DNA of 64,000 nucleotides from Bradyrhizobium sp. RP6. GTDB lineage: Bacteria > Pseudomonadota > Alphaproteobacteria > Rhizobiales > Xanthobacteraceae. Numbering within the stretch: position 1 is the first letter of the stretch; every line of letters begins with the position of its first letter. The DNA lies in NCBI RefSeq assembly GCF_003837805.1, contig NZ_RQIT01000005.1, positions 1-64,000 of the forward strand, given 5' to 3'. A program made the position numbers and the translations under genes. Under the pieces are notes generated by a model, which was not told the DNA's origin, made no database searches, and saw nothing but the letters and a program-made list of their open reading frames with translations. Of the stretch, positions 52,547 to 61,215 are shown piece after piece.

Positions 52547-52981
52547 ATGACTTCACGGTTGCCTTCGATCCTGATTTTGACCGCAGTGCTGCTCATCGGC
52601 CTCGCCAATCAAAGCGCTCACGCAGCCGTCACGGTGCGAGTTCAACTTTCCACCCAGACCATGCTGGTCAGCGTCGACGGAACCGGCTTTGCGAGTTGGC
52701 CAATTTCGACGGCCCGGCGTGGATACCGCACGCCCACCGGCACATACCGGCCATATTCTCTCCAGCGCATGCATTACTCGAGGCTCTACGACTTCACGCC
52801 GATGCCCTACTCGGTCTTCTTCCATCGTGGCTACGCAATCCACGGCACATATGAGATCCGCAACCTCGGGCGTCCGGTGTCGCACGGGTGCATTCGGCTG
52901 GCACCGGATCACGCGCAATCGCTGTTCGAATTGATCCAGACTCAGGGACCTCAGAATACGTCGATCGAGATCTTGCCCTGA
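52547..52981 (+). CDS. L,D-transpeptidase (YkuD domain)
   Basis: A 144-aa exported enzyme. Signal peptide SILILTAVLLIGLANQSAHA. The YkuD catalytic region has FFHRGYAIHG, then RPVSHGCIRL with the active Cys and flanking His/Arg. It is short but complete for the catalytic core. It cross-links peptidoglycan 3-3 or attaches proteins to it in the periplasm. The ATG at 52547 is chosen because the signal peptide starts there; the upstream open frame has no family similarity. Confidence 0.87.
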   Translation: MTSRLPSILILTAVLLIGLANQSAHAAVTVRVQLSTQTMLVSVDGTGFASWPISTARRGYRTPTGTYRPYSLQRMHYSRLYDFTPMPYSVFFHRGYAIHGTYEIRNLGRPVSHGCIRLAPDHAQSLFELIQTQGPQNTSIEILP

Positions 52982-53020
52982 TGCAGAGCAGCGGCGACCG
53001 CTTCGGTCGCGCTGCAAAGG

Positions 53021-53335
53021 CTAGACCGATCTCTGGATCGGCGCAGCCGCCGCAAAGCATCGACCAGGCACGTCGATTGGAGGCTTGCAAGCCGCTTTGC
53101 CCGACTTGAACAGGTCTCGCGGCTGTACGCGGGCCGGCTCCTTATCGGGCACCTTCCGCTTCGATTGGACTACCGGCAACCTGTCGCCCTTCGCTGAGCG
53201 ATTTGCGGTTTGTCCGACGAAGGGCGGACCTCCTGCCGACACGCCGGGCAACGAAATCGTCTGGTGGACGGCCATCGAGGTCGTCATGCCCGCGAGGTAG
53301 ATCAGCGAATGCAATGTGAGTGTCTTGAAAAGCAT
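53021..53335 (-). CDS. Small exported hypothetical protein
   Basis: A 104-aa protein with a hydrophobic N-terminus (LTLHSLIYLAGMTTSMAV) and a Lys/Arg-rich body ending SGKAACKPPIDVPGRCFAAA. Two Cys near the C-terminus. No family recognised. In-frame starts further upstream would add unlikely sequence. It could be a real small secreted protein of the Bradyrhizobium lineage, but coding evidence is moderate. Confidence 0.5.
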   Translation of the reverse strand: MLFKTLTLHSLIYLAGMTTSMAVHQTISLPGVSAGGPPFVGQTANRSAKGDRLPVVQSKRKVPDKEPARVQPRDLFKSGKAACKPPIDVPGRCFAAAAPIQRSV

Positions 53336-53520
53336 GATGCCGCTCATTCCACTTGTGCCCGTTCTGGGCATCGCCGCACGAGTGACAAATGCTAGTAGAG
53401 GTCGGGCAAGGAAATTTGATCTGCCGCAAGCTTTGGCTACACCCACGCGGCTCTCCGTGGCGCCCTGCTCGCCAGCCCTTCGGTTGCACCAGTCTTCTGG
53501 TGGCGTTCTCTCAACCGAAG

Positions 53521-53540
53521 CCCCGGCTTGGAAGCCGGGG
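53521..53540 (-). terminator. GC-rich hairpin
   Basis: CCCCGGCTT (53521-53529) and AAGCCGGGG (53532-53540) form a 9-bp stem, 35 bp after the stop of the leftward gene at 53576. No U-tract, so a weak terminator call. Confidence 0.45.
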
Positions 53541-53575
53541 GGCCCTGCTGTCTCGCGCGGACGTAAGCACCACGC

Positions 53576-53845
53576 TCAGCGGCGTCCGACCCGGTTGACC
53601 GGTCCGCCGCGATTCATCGGCGTTCCGGGACGCACCGCTTCGCGAGCGGCTGCACGGGCGACCGGACGCGGCCTCAGCACGACGCCCGGTCTTGCGATGC
53701 AACTCGGCGGATAGTCGATGTACTGGCAGTACACCACTGCGGCGGCCGGGCCACTGCTGACCGAGAGCCCCAGGGTGGCCAGCGACGCACTCAACGCCAT
53801 TGCGCTGAGGGTGACGGGTCCGAAGGCCTTGGATGACAATTTCAT
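53576..53845 (-). CDS. Small exported hypothetical protein, Arg/Pro-rich tail
   Basis: An 89-aa protein behind a perfect AGGAGG. The signal peptide includes LSAMALSASLATLGLSVSSG. The short mature part has YCQYIDYPPSCIARPG (two Cys) and a basic Arg/Pro/Gly tail. No family recognised. Likely periplasmic, perhaps stress-related given its neighbours; no box was seen in front of it. Confidence 0.65.
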   Translation of the reverse strand: MKLSSKAFGPVTLSAMALSASLATLGLSVSSGPAAAVVYCQYIDYPPSCIARPGVVLRPRPVARAAAREAVRPGTPMNRGGPVNRVGRR

Positions 53846-53940
53846 AAGCACCTCCTGTTTCGCGATTCCAAACGGCACGAAGTGGGCTCAGCGCACATGT
53901 CCATCAATGGCGATGCAGACGGCGAGCCTCACGTCGAATC

Positions 53941-54222
53941 TCAGTAGCAGGGTGGATACGGATAGTACCCGCAGGCTCGCCGATACCGGTACGTACCATA
54001 AGGTGCGACACCCGCGGCGGCAGCGCCATAATAGGCCCGGCGATGCACCCGGCGATTGACGCCCGCCACGCTCATCGGCGTCAGCGGCCGCCCGACCCTG
54101 GCTTCGGCGCTATCCAGAGATACCGTCAAAAGGCTCGTCGATGATGGCTGGAGCGACAGCGGAGCCGCCACGAAGATAGATGCAGCCGCGATCATTCCAA
54201 GATGCTTGGCAATTCCCGTCAT
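53941..54222 (-). CDS. Small exported hypothetical protein, Tyr-rich tail
   Basis: A 93-aa protein starting at ATG 54222 (GGGAGG upstream). Signal helix GMIAAASIFVAAPLSLQ. The C-terminus is rich in Tyr, Arg and Pro with two Cys (RRACGYYPYPPCY). Function unknown. A perfect FixK box lies 70 bp upstream, so it is probably induced under oxygen limitation. Confidence 0.7.
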   Translation of the reverse strand: MTGIAKHLGMIAAASIFVAAPLSLQPSSTSLLTVSLDSAEARVGRPLTPMSVAGVNRRVHRRAYYGAAAAGVAPYGTYRYRRACGYYPYPPCY

Positions 54223-54285
54223 GCTCGTCCCTCCCAAATGTGGTGGTAATCAAAACCTAACGTGGGCTCATCAGTCGCCGGACCG

Positions 54286-54299
54286 TTGATAAAAATCAA
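54286..54299. promoter_or_regulatory. FixK/FNR-type box
   Basis: TTGATAAAAATCAA, perfect TTGA-N6-TCAA, centred 70 bp upstream of the ATG at 54222 on the minus strand. No gene starts on the other side within range. Confidence 0.75.
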
Positions 54300-54479
54300 C
54301 AGAACTGCGCTTTGAGCAGCGGGAAAGGACATCAAGCTTATCGGGCTCATCGGGACGCAGCGCGCCGCGCTAGACTAGTTCCGTCCTGACCGTTACATTG
54401 CGTGCTCCGAAACTCGGCGTGTCGATAACCTGTGATATGCCTTGATGCAGCGCTGGCCACACGGCGGTGGTTGCACCTC

Positions 54480-55121
54480 CTATGCCTGATCTCTAGGCAC
54501 GTTCGCATCAATCAACCCGAGCCGCTCCGCAATCGAGACCAATTCTGCCAAGGAATGGACACGCATCTTGTCCATGACCTGATGGCGATGCGCCTTGATC
54601 GTGCGCTCCGTCGTTCCGAGTTCGTGTGCGATTTGCTTGTTGATCTTGCCGCGGACGACAAGATCGAAGACTTGGCGTTCTCGCGGCGTCAGGCCCGACA
54701 GGAGGGTGCGAAACGCATCGAGCCTGTTTCTCTGGCTCTGCGCGGAACTGTGACGCGCCAATGCACGCTCTATGGCATGGAGCAACAGTTCTGAAGAGAC
54801 CGGCTTCGTCAGGAAATCCTCCGCACCAGCCTTGATCGTGCGCACGGTCGTTGCAGTATCGGCGTAACCGGTGACGAAGATGATCGGCAGTGTCGAACCC
54901 AGCTCGATTAACCGGGCTTGCAGATCGGGACCGCTCAGGCCGGGTATCTTCACGTCGAGCAGCACGCAAGCAGGCTCCTCGACGCTCGGCAGACGTCCCA
55001 ACAGTTCCTCTGCAGATGAATATGATTCGACGTCGTAACCCGCCAGCTTCAGCCGGCGTTCGATTGCCGTCCGGAACGAAGCGTCGTCGTCCACCACATG
55101 AACCAAGCCAGGCAATTCCAC
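54480..55121 (-). CDS. LuxR-type response regulator, FixJ/TodT-like
   Basis: A 213-aa regulator. The receiver domain has the acidic pair in VHVVDDDASF, the phospho-Asp in CVLLDVKIPGLSG, Thr in FVTGYAD and Lys in FLTKPVSS. The C-terminal LuxR helix-turn-helix is LTPRERQVFDLVVRGKINKQIAHELGTTERTIK in pattern. It is FixJ-like in build, and FixJ proteins activate fixK genes in rhizobia; a fixK-like gene lies 300 bp away on the other strand. No kinase is adjacent. The start is GTG at 55121 or TTG at 55115. Confidence 0.87.
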   Translation of the reverse strand: MELPGLVHVVDDDASFRTAIERRLKLAGYDVESYSSAEELLGRLPSVEEPACVLLDVKIPGLSGPDLQARLIELGSTLPIIFVTGYADTATTVRTIKAGAEDFLTKPVSSELLLHAIERALARHSSAQSQRNRLDAFRTLLSGLTPRERQVFDLVVRGKINKQIAHELGTTERTIKAHRHQVMDKMRVHSLAELVSIAERLGLIDANVPRDQA

Positions 55122-55421
55122 CTCTTAGCCGCGATATTCTTGCCGAGCGCCGTGCATTGAACGCTCTCATAATTCGGTTGGATCAGAGATCAACATCGGC
55201 AATTGAGCGCACCGCATTTCAGATTACACGACAGGATCCCTGATCCTTTTCATTCCCCCGATCCTTCGACCCTGTCCCAAGGTACAATGTTCCTAGAGAC
55301 AATGGACGAGAATATCCTCTTTAGTCGTAAATCAACCTCGGCGGGAGTGAGACAGCGCGGCGCATTCCCCCCAATGAACATTGATCTGAACCCAATTCAG
55401 CGATTCGTTGAGGATTTAGCC
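55122..55421. other. Divergent region between fixJ-like and fixK-like genes
   Basis: 300 bp with promoters expected for both genes. No TTGA-N6-TCAA box is present. A frame runs through it in phase with the fixK-like gene but lacks similarity to the paralogue's N-terminus, so it was not included in that gene. Confidence 0.4.
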
Positions 55422-56105
55422 ATGTTTGTGCGCATCACGACCGATCCCACGCGCCGCCCAAATTCACTCCGCGACCTCGGGCTGACCAGCGGATCGAATC
55501 CGGCCGTCAGTTTGAGCGAATTTTCTTACAAGAAAGGGACTGAGATTTACGGCGAGAAAGAGGCCGCCGATTACGTGTATCAGGTCAAGACGGGTGCAGT
55601 GCGAAGTTACAAGCTCCTGTCGGACGGACGGCGCCAAATCGGCGCGTTTCACCTTGCCGGCGACATCTTCGGACTGGAGAACGGCAATTCACATCGCTTC
55701 ACGGCGGAGGCGATCGTTGACACCACCGTCCGGCTGATCCGCAGGCAAACCCTGGAGCTGGTGGCCGACAGCGATCCCGTCGTTGCCAACAACCTGCTTA
55801 CCATGACGACGAACAACCTTCAGCATGCCGAGGACCATATGCTGCTGTTGGGGCGCAAGACCTCGCTGGAACGTGTTGCCGCCTTCATCCTCGAGATGGA
55901 CCAGCGCCTGACCGGAGCCGAGGTCATCGCCCTCCCGATGTCGCGCCGCGATATCGCCGATTATCTCGGCCTGACGCTTGAAACTGTTTCGCGCGCACTA
56001 TCGCGGCTGCATGAACTTAGCATCATTGATTTTATCGGTAACACGCAGCGCCAGATCGTATTGTCGGACCGTCGGAAGCTCGCCACTATCGATCTGCAGG
56101 GCTAA
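55422..56105 (+). CDS. Crp/Fnr-family regulator, FixK-like (copy 2)
   Basis: A 227-aa regulator closely similar to copy 1: FSYKKGTEIYGEKEAADYVY, SYKLLSDGRRQIGAFHLAG, HAEDHMLLLGRKTSLERVAA, and the helix-turn-helix RRDIADYLGLTLETVSRALS. No cysteine at all, so it cannot bind an Fe-S cluster. The start at 55422 (GAGG upstream) gives the same N-terminal length as copy 1. It is the best candidate to act at the TTGA-N6-TCAA boxes of this region. The last 20 bp overlap the convergent ion-channel gene. Confidence 0.88.
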   Translation: MFVRITTDPTRRPNSLRDLGLTSGSNPAVSLSEFSYKKGTEIYGEKEAADYVYQVKTGAVRSYKLLSDGRRQIGAFHLAGDIFGLENGNSHRFTAEAIVDTTVRLIRRQTLELVADSDPVVANNLLTMTTNNLQHAEDHMLLLGRKTSLERVAAFILEMDQRLTGAEVIALPMSRRDIADYLGLTLETVSRALSRLHELSIIDFIGNTQRQIVLSDRRKLATIDLQG

Positions 56106-56541
56106 CCCCGGAAGCGCCGATCGCGGAGAGGTGCTCAAGCGTCTTGCGCAACACTTCGAACAGCACGGCGGTCGACCAGCCGAACAGAAGGATGCCGTTC
56201 ATGGCGGTCATCGGCCCAGTCAACCGCCACGCTTGCTGCGGCGTGATGTCGCCGTAACCCAGCGTGGTGTAATTGACGAAGGCAAAATAGAGCAGATCGG
56301 ATCCTGCGGGCGCCGCGTCGAGGATCAGATAGGCAAGCGACCAGACCAGAATTTCCAGCGTGTGTGCGAGCATGAGCACCGTTGCCGTTGCGACCATCAG
56401 GGCCATTAAGTGCAGTTTTGGCCGCGCCGTGTGCTTCAGGCCCGCCGCTCGCGCAATACTGGTGGCACCCACCGTCACAATCGCGTGGATCATGATGTTG
56501 ATCGCGCTGACGAGAGCGCCTGCCAGGAATTGAAGTGCCAT
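56086..56541 (-). CDS. Two-TM potassium-channel-like protein
   Basis: A 151-aa membrane protein with the ion_trans_2 pore: two or three helices around NYTTLGYGDI, which carries the K+ selectivity filter (TLGYGD). N-terminal helices include ALVSAINIMIHAIVTVG and ATATVLMLAHTLEILVW. There is no RCK or cyclic-nucleotide domain. It likely lets K+ flow and so affects membrane potential. It overlaps the convergent fixK-like gene end by 20 bp. Confidence 0.8.
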   Translation of the reverse strand: MALQFLAGALVSAINIMIHAIVTVGATSIARAAGLKHTARPKLHLMALMVATATVLMLAHTLEILVWSLAYLILDAAPAGSDLLYFAFVNYTTLGYGDITPQQAWRLTGPMTAMNGILLFGWSTAVLFEVLRKTLEHLSAIGASGVSPADR

Positions 56542-56557
56542 CCGGACCGAACGGAGT

Positions 56558-56734
56558 TCAGCTGCGCTTGCGTGAGGTCGGGTCGAGACGCAGCCTTTGT
56601 GCTCTCATGCGCTTTATCTCTTTGTTGAGCGCCTCGCTCTTTTCGTCCCGCTGCTCCGTTCTGGTCTTCTGGGGCTCGTCGCCGCGCAGCTTTTCGAGTG
56701 CCTTCTCAACCGAGAGCTTTGTCGTGCCGGCCAT
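56558..56734 (-). CDS. Small charged protein, 58 aa
   Basis: ATG 56734 with GAGGA upstream to TGA 56558. The protein starts MAGTTKLSVEKALEKLRGDE and is almost wholly charged helix (EQRDEKSEALNKEIKRMRAQ), so probably a coiled coil or nucleic-acid/protein-binding peptide. It lies 16 bp upstream of the channel gene and may share its transcript. Not recognised as a family, but the ribosome site and codon pattern support it. Confidence 0.6.
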   Translation of the reverse strand: MAGTTKLSVEKALEKLRGDEPQKTRTEQRDEKSEALNKEIKRMRAQRLRLDPTSRKRS

Positions 56735-56773
56735 GATATCGTCCTCATACAGTTGCTACCGATAATGATGCGC

Positions 56774-57637
56774 CTACCGCGTCAGTCCTCCGAACCAGGC
56801 GCCGAAATAGCCGGCATACAGCGCCGGATTTTCGAGGTTCATCGAATGTCCCACACCGGGCACGATCACGAGCCGGCAGTCCGGCATTTCCGTCGCCATC
56901 GCTCGCAGATCTGCTGGCGGAATCCACCCGTCCCGCTCGCCCCACAGCACCAGGTGCGCATGCCTGATCTCCGCCATCCGGCGCTCCAGCTCTTTGCTCT
57001 CCCACTCGCGGTTGAGATTCACGGGCGTCCCGATCCAAATGCCTTCCGAGACGCCGAAGGTCTGATCGAGGATCCGCTCGAACAAAAGCGGTATGTCTCC
57101 AAGCCCCTCTCGAAAGCGCGGTACGGTGTTCGGTGCCAGACTGTCGGGAACGAACAAGGAGGATGCCGCAGTCGCCATCACGGCCCGCGTCACCTCCTTG
57201 CTCGCCATCATCGCGCGGAACACGCCGATCTGATCGGCATTGAAGGCCATGCCGAGGGGGGTAATCGGATCGAGCGCGAATACCCGCCCGAACCGTTCGG
57301 GCTGCATCAGCAGCATCCGCGCCGCGATGATTCCGCCCGTGGAGTGGGTGGCGAGGTGGCAGAACCGGATGCCGAGCGCATCGAGCGCGGCGAGCAAGTC
57401 CTGCGCATGCTGCTGCATGGTGTAATTGGAATAGTCCGCGACCGGCTTTGGCCGGTCGCTGTCGCCGCAACCGCGCCAATCGATGCCGATCACGCGCAGC
57501 CCCGAGGGAAAAAGCGGTGCGGCGAGCTCGATCCAGTCCTTGCTGGCGAGATTGCCGTGGATGAAGACGACGGTGACGTCGCCTCTGCCCCACTCCCGCC
57601 AACCCAACTGGATATCACCCGCCTGAACTCTCGACAT
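56774..57637 (-). CDS. Alpha/beta hydrolase
   Basis: A 287-aa cytosolic hydrolase: VFIHGNLASKDWIE (oxyanion loop), DWRGCGDSDRP, the nucleophile elbow THSTGG, catalytic acid in LWGERDGWIPP and His in PGVGHSMNLENP. Complete triad. It starts 10 bp after the double-hydrolase gene and so belongs to the box-controlled operon from 60155. Substrate unknown; esterase, lactonase or dehalogenase-like roles are possible. Confidence 0.85.
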   Translation of the reverse strand: MSRVQAGDIQLGWREWGRGDVTVVFIHGNLASKDWIELAAPLFPSGLRVIGIDWRGCGDSDRPKPVADYSNYTMQQHAQDLLAALDALGIRFCHLATHSTGGIIAARMLLMQPERFGRVFALDPITPLGMAFNADQIGVFRAMMASKEVTRAVMATAASSLFVPDSLAPNTVPRFREGLGDIPLLFERILDQTFGVSEGIWIGTPVNLNREWESKELERRMAEIRHAHLVLWGERDGWIPPADLRAMATEMPDCRLVIVPGVGHSMNLENPALYAGYFGAWFGGLTR

Positions 57638-57647
57638 GGTCCCGGCC

Positions 57648-60155
57648 CTACTTGTTCAGGCCGGCGGTCGGCGCTGCCCCCGGAGGCGTCGGCGCCACCG
57701 GCAAGGCAGAGATCACGGCACCCTTGATCATCCGGTCCGTGCCGAGCGGTGATGAGGTATCGACCGCTCCCCTCATCACGAAGTCCACGACGTCAGCCGG
57801 GAATTCCACCGGATTGTCGGTATGGATGAAGTGCCCAGTCTCCGGATAGATCTTCAGAAGCGGCCGATTGCCGGCATTGGTCATGCGCGACATGAACGGC
57901 GTAATCGCATCCCGGCCGAGATCCGTCAGCCCGTTGAAGGCGGGCGTCGGGATGAACGGCTCCTTGTCGCCGAACGAGAGGAAGATCGGCGCCCTGATCT
58001 GGGTAAGCCGTTCGTAAAGGTTCTTCGGATCATCCTGCTGCAGCTCGGCGCCGATGGTGTAGATGTCATAGATGAAGACGTTGCACCACTGTTCGAGCTC
58101 TTTCGGATTGCCTTTGATCAAGCCGACGCGCTGCTCGGTGTGAAGGCGTGCATACTCGCTGTCGCTGAAGAAGTAGCCGCTCTTGGAGGCCGAAACCACG
58201 TTTGTCTCGGGATCGCGCTTCTTGAAGTAGAAGAAGTCGCGCACGTTCTGCTCCGAACGCTTCATCTCGGCGTCGAGAATCCCCGTCGGGCCCCAGGTTG
58301 CCTTCCACTTGTCGAAGTCGTGGTCAAAGGCCCGGTCGAACAGCCTCGCCTTCTTGTCCTTGGCGATGGTGATGTCGCGTGGATACTCCTCGAGGCCGGA
58401 GGGGGCCTCAAGCGCGAGACCCTGCACGGCGTCCGGCCAGGTCAGGGCGTAGCCCATTACGAACTGGCCACCGAGGGAGTGGCCGAGATAATACGCCTTC
58501 TTGACCCCGAGCTGGTTGACCACGAGGTCATAAATGACCTCGCGCATGTCCTGCATGGTACGCGCCGGGCTCTTGTCGAGATTGCCCGGTCCGGACATGC
58601 CGTAGTGCGGCAGATCGGGCGCGATCACACGCACGCCGCTGCGCAGAGCATATTGCATGACGTTGCCGTAGTGCCCGGCAAAGGCGCCCTTGCCATGAAT
58701 GATGACCAGCACCTTCGGATCCTTATCGGTGCCGGCATATTCGTCCATGTAGCCGATCTGCCAGGAATTGCCGCTCTTGTCCTTCGCGTTGGCGTACTTG
58801 ACTGGATAGGGGTAGGTCACGAAATCCTTCCAGAAGGACTTCTTCGGATCGATGTTCTCCGCCACGCCGGGCACGCGATAGTTCTTGTCATCGAATGTCT
58901 GCGCGCGATCCAGCGCCGCCACGTCATCCATGAAGGAGACGAACTTCGGATCGTTCTTGCGCTGATTGATGATCGGGAACACACCGTAGTGCGCAACCGG
59001 GCTTTCCTGAGCGATGAGATCTGCGCCGGGAACGCGATCGACGGCCTTCTCCGCCAGCTTGAAGTTCAGCCAGAGATCGTTGGTGATATGCATCACCAGC
59101 GTGCGCGCGCGGATGCGGCCGAGATGAGGATTGACATTGTGGGTCTCGCCGACCCGGTTGCGCCAGACGAGGTCAACGGCGTCATAGAGCTTGGCACGGT
59201 TGATGACGCTGAGCCCCGCCTTCTCGTTCGGCGGATCCCAGTAGAAGATTTCGGGTTGCACCGCACTCCAGTTCTGGCTCGTACGGAAGGCGAAATCGTA
59301 GCCCGTCATGCCGAGGATCGACCAGCCGAACGCCAAGCCCGGAACCGGGTGTTTCTCCTTGGGCAGCTTGTAATAATCGCCCTTGGTCTGCTGCCACACC
59401 GGATCCGACTGGATTGCCGCTGTCATCATCTGGAAGGTCCAGTTGCCGACGGGGTCATCGCCATCGGATTGCGTGGTGCCGCCAATCGGCATCAGCCCGC
59501 CCATGAACTCGGGATGCATGACACCCCACACATAGGTCTGAGTGCCACCCATGGAGACGCCGGTGATCAAGGCGGCGCGAGTGATCTTCAGGCCGTCGCG
59601 CAGCATGCGGTAGTTGGCCTGCACCATGTCGTAGTAGCTGTATTGAGGAAACTTGGTCCCCAGCCCGTCGGACGGCTTGCTCGCGCCCCAGGTACCGAGC
59701 GGGTCCACCATGACGACATAGTAGCGATCGGTGTCGATGGGCCTGCCTGGACCGATAATGGGCACGCCGCCTGACAATGCCGCGCCCTTGACCCACTGCT
59801 CGTACATGTCGGTGGAGTCGCCCGAGTAGTAGGAATTGACGATCACCGCATTGGTGATCTCGCCGGTCGCGTTGCGGCGGGCATTGCCGATCGCGATATA
59901 GGCGGTCCGCAGTTTGCCGCCGCCCAGCGACTCCAGCGTAACGCCGCCTTCGCCGCCATTCTCCCATTTGGAAGGATCGGACAGATCGTACTTGCCGCCC
60001 AGGCGGAAGTTCGCAATCTCGTAGGTCTTCTTCAGCTCGTCGTGCTGCATCTGCGACGAGCGGCGCGTGAATGGCTGCGCAAGCGCAAGCGAGGTGCCGA
60101 TCAACAGCAACACTGCACTCGCGAGAAGACGACGCATGGCCTCACTCCCTTTCAT
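57648..60155 (-). CDS. Exported double alpha/beta hydrolase (835 aa)
   Basis: Signal peptide MRRLLASAVLLLIGTSLALA (from residue 7), then two hydrolase modules. Module 1 (about 40-400) is like MetX/homoserine O-acetyltransferase: VVMVDPLGTWGASKPS, nucleophile GVSMGGTQT and a late RTLVMHITNDLW. Module 2 (about 470-810) is epoxide-hydrolase/esterase-like: VIIHGKGAFAGHYGN, GHSLGGQFVMG, LSFGDKEPFIPTP and PETGHFIHTDNP. Both triads look intact. GGAGG precedes the ATG. First gene of a FixK-box operon. Such a tandem periplasmic enzyme is unusual; substrate unknown. Confidence 0.83.
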   Translation of the reverse strand: MKGSEAMRRLLASAVLLLIGTSLALAQPFTRRSSQMQHDELKKTYEIANFRLGGKYDLSDPSKWENGGEGGVTLESLGGGKLRTAYIAIGNARRNATGEITNAVIVNSYYSGDSTDMYEQWVKGAALSGGVPIIGPGRPIDTDRYYVVMVDPLGTWGASKPSDGLGTKFPQYSYYDMVQANYRMLRDGLKITRAALITGVSMGGTQTYVWGVMHPEFMGGLMPIGGTTQSDGDDPVGNWTFQMMTAAIQSDPVWQQTKGDYYKLPKEKHPVPGLAFGWSILGMTGYDFAFRTSQNWSAVQPEIFYWDPPNEKAGLSVINRAKLYDAVDLVWRNRVGETHNVNPHLGRIRARTLVMHITNDLWLNFKLAEKAVDRVPGADLIAQESPVAHYGVFPIINQRKNDPKFVSFMDDVAALDRAQTFDDKNYRVPGVAENIDPKKSFWKDFVTYPYPVKYANAKDKSGNSWQIGYMDEYAGTDKDPKVLVIIHGKGAFAGHYGNVMQYALRSGVRVIAPDLPHYGMSGPGNLDKSPARTMQDMREVIYDLVVNQLGVKKAYYLGHSLGGQFVMGYALTWPDAVQGLALEAPSGLEEYPRDITIAKDKKARLFDRAFDHDFDKWKATWGPTGILDAEMKRSEQNVRDFFYFKKRDPETNVVSASKSGYFFSDSEYARLHTEQRVGLIKGNPKELEQWCNVFIYDIYTIGAELQQDDPKNLYERLTQIRAPIFLSFGDKEPFIPTPAFNGLTDLGRDAITPFMSRMTNAGNRPLLKIYPETGHFIHTDNPVEFPADVVDFVMRGAVDTSSPLGTDRMIKGAVISALPVAPTPPGAAPTAGLNK

Positions 60156-60213
60156 GGCGAATTCCTCCGGGGATTGTTCTGATCGGACGCTAGGAGGCGC
60201 CGGACGGCATCCT

Positions 60214-60227
60214 TTGACTTAACTCAA
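60214..60227. promoter_or_regulatory. FixK/FNR-type box between divergent hydrolase operons
   Basis: TTGACTTAACTCAA, perfect TTGA-N6-TCAA. Centre 65 bp from the leftward start at 60155 and 68 bp from the rightward ATG at 60289. Confidence 0.75.
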
Positions 60228-60288
60228 TGGATTGCTGAAGTTCTGACCGAGGATGCTTCCGCACCAAATTACCCGCGGGACTGCCGCA

Positions 60289-61215
60289 ATGCCCTTCCTC
60301 AGCTACAGCTCGTATCGGATCCGCTACGAGCTTGACGGCCCTGCCGACGCGCCGGCCTATGTGCTGGTCAACGGTCTGACGCAGTATGCCGAGCTGTGGA
60401 CCGCCTATCGCGATGCGCTCATCGCACGGCGATTCCGCGTCGCAACGTTTGATCTGCTCGGTCAGGGCGAATCCGACAAGCCCCCCCTCTTCATCAGCCA
60501 GGACGATCAGGTTGCGGCCCTGCACCTTCTGATCCAGGAGCTCGGCAGCGGGCCCGTGTTCCTGAGCGGCATCAGTTTCGGCGGTCTGATCGCGTTGCGC
60601 TATGCGATTGCACATGGCGACCGATTGTCCGGGCTGGTACCGATGAGCTGCTTTGCGGAGCTGCCACCGCAACTCTTCCTGCTCGGCAACGCTTTGCGCA
60701 CCGGCCTGATCCTCGGCGGCACCAGCTACCTGCAAGATCTGCTGCTGCCGATGAATGTCTCCGATCAATGGCTGGCGCCGGTGCTGGACAAGCTCGATAG
60801 TGTGAAGAGGCCGGGCTGGCTGGTGAACGATGTCTATGCCCTGCAGAACCTGATGGAATCCTTCCTGGACTTCCAACCGCTGACGCCGCAACTGCCGTCG
60901 ATCGGCCTACCGACGATGATCCTGAACGGTGAATTCGATTTCCTTACGCCACGTGCACTGCACGAGACGTTGCGCGTAAACATTCCAAACAGCAGCCTCG
61001 TCATCATCCCCCGCGCTTATCATGCCTTCACGCTGGAGAAGCCTGCACTGACGGCCGATTTGCTCGCCCGCTTCGCGAATGACGTGATGGCCGGACGCTG
61101 GCGGGGAAACAAATCGGTCTGGATCGCCCCGGACGAGGCAGGCGGCGATCTCATGCCGTTTCCCGCCGGCTACGATCATCTGCGCGCGGTTCCCGTGCAG
61201 AGAGCGATCTCATGA
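60289..61215 (+). CDS. Alpha/beta hydrolase
   Basis: A 308-aa cytosolic hydrolase: VLVNGLTQYAELW, FDLLGQGESDKPP, the nucleophile elbow GISFGG, acid in LNGEFDFLTP and His in PRAYHAFTLEKP. It is short of a lid extension. Position upstream of CoA-transferase and hydratase genes suggests hydrolysis of a hydroxyacyl ester or polymer such as PHB, which is inference. The ATG at 60289 is preferred over 60253 from family start and box spacing. It overlaps the next gene (ATGA). Confidence 0.85.
   Translation: MPFLSYSSYRIRYELDGPADAPAYVLVNGLTQYAELWTAYRDALIARRFRVATFDLLGQGESDKPPLFISQDDQVAALHLLIQELGSGPVFLSGISFGGLIALRYAIAHGDRLSGLVPMSCFAELPPQLFLLGNALRTGLILGGTSYLQDLLLPMNVSDQWLAPVLDKLDSVKRPGWLVNDVYALQNLMESFLDFQPLTPQLPSIGLPTMILNGEFDFLTPRALHETLRVNIPNSSLVIIPRAYHAFTLEKPALTADLLARFANDVMAGRWRGNKSVWIAPDEAGGDLMPFPAGYDHLRAVPVQRAIS

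Noticed and set aside
55203..55421. N-terminal extension of FixK-like copy 2
   Set aside because: No similarity to the paralogue and no ribosome site; the ATG at 55422 gives matching N-termini.
57822..59774. A 650-aa rightward open frame opposite the double hydrolase
   Set aside because: Antisense shadow typical of high-GC codon usage; all motifs are on the minus strand.
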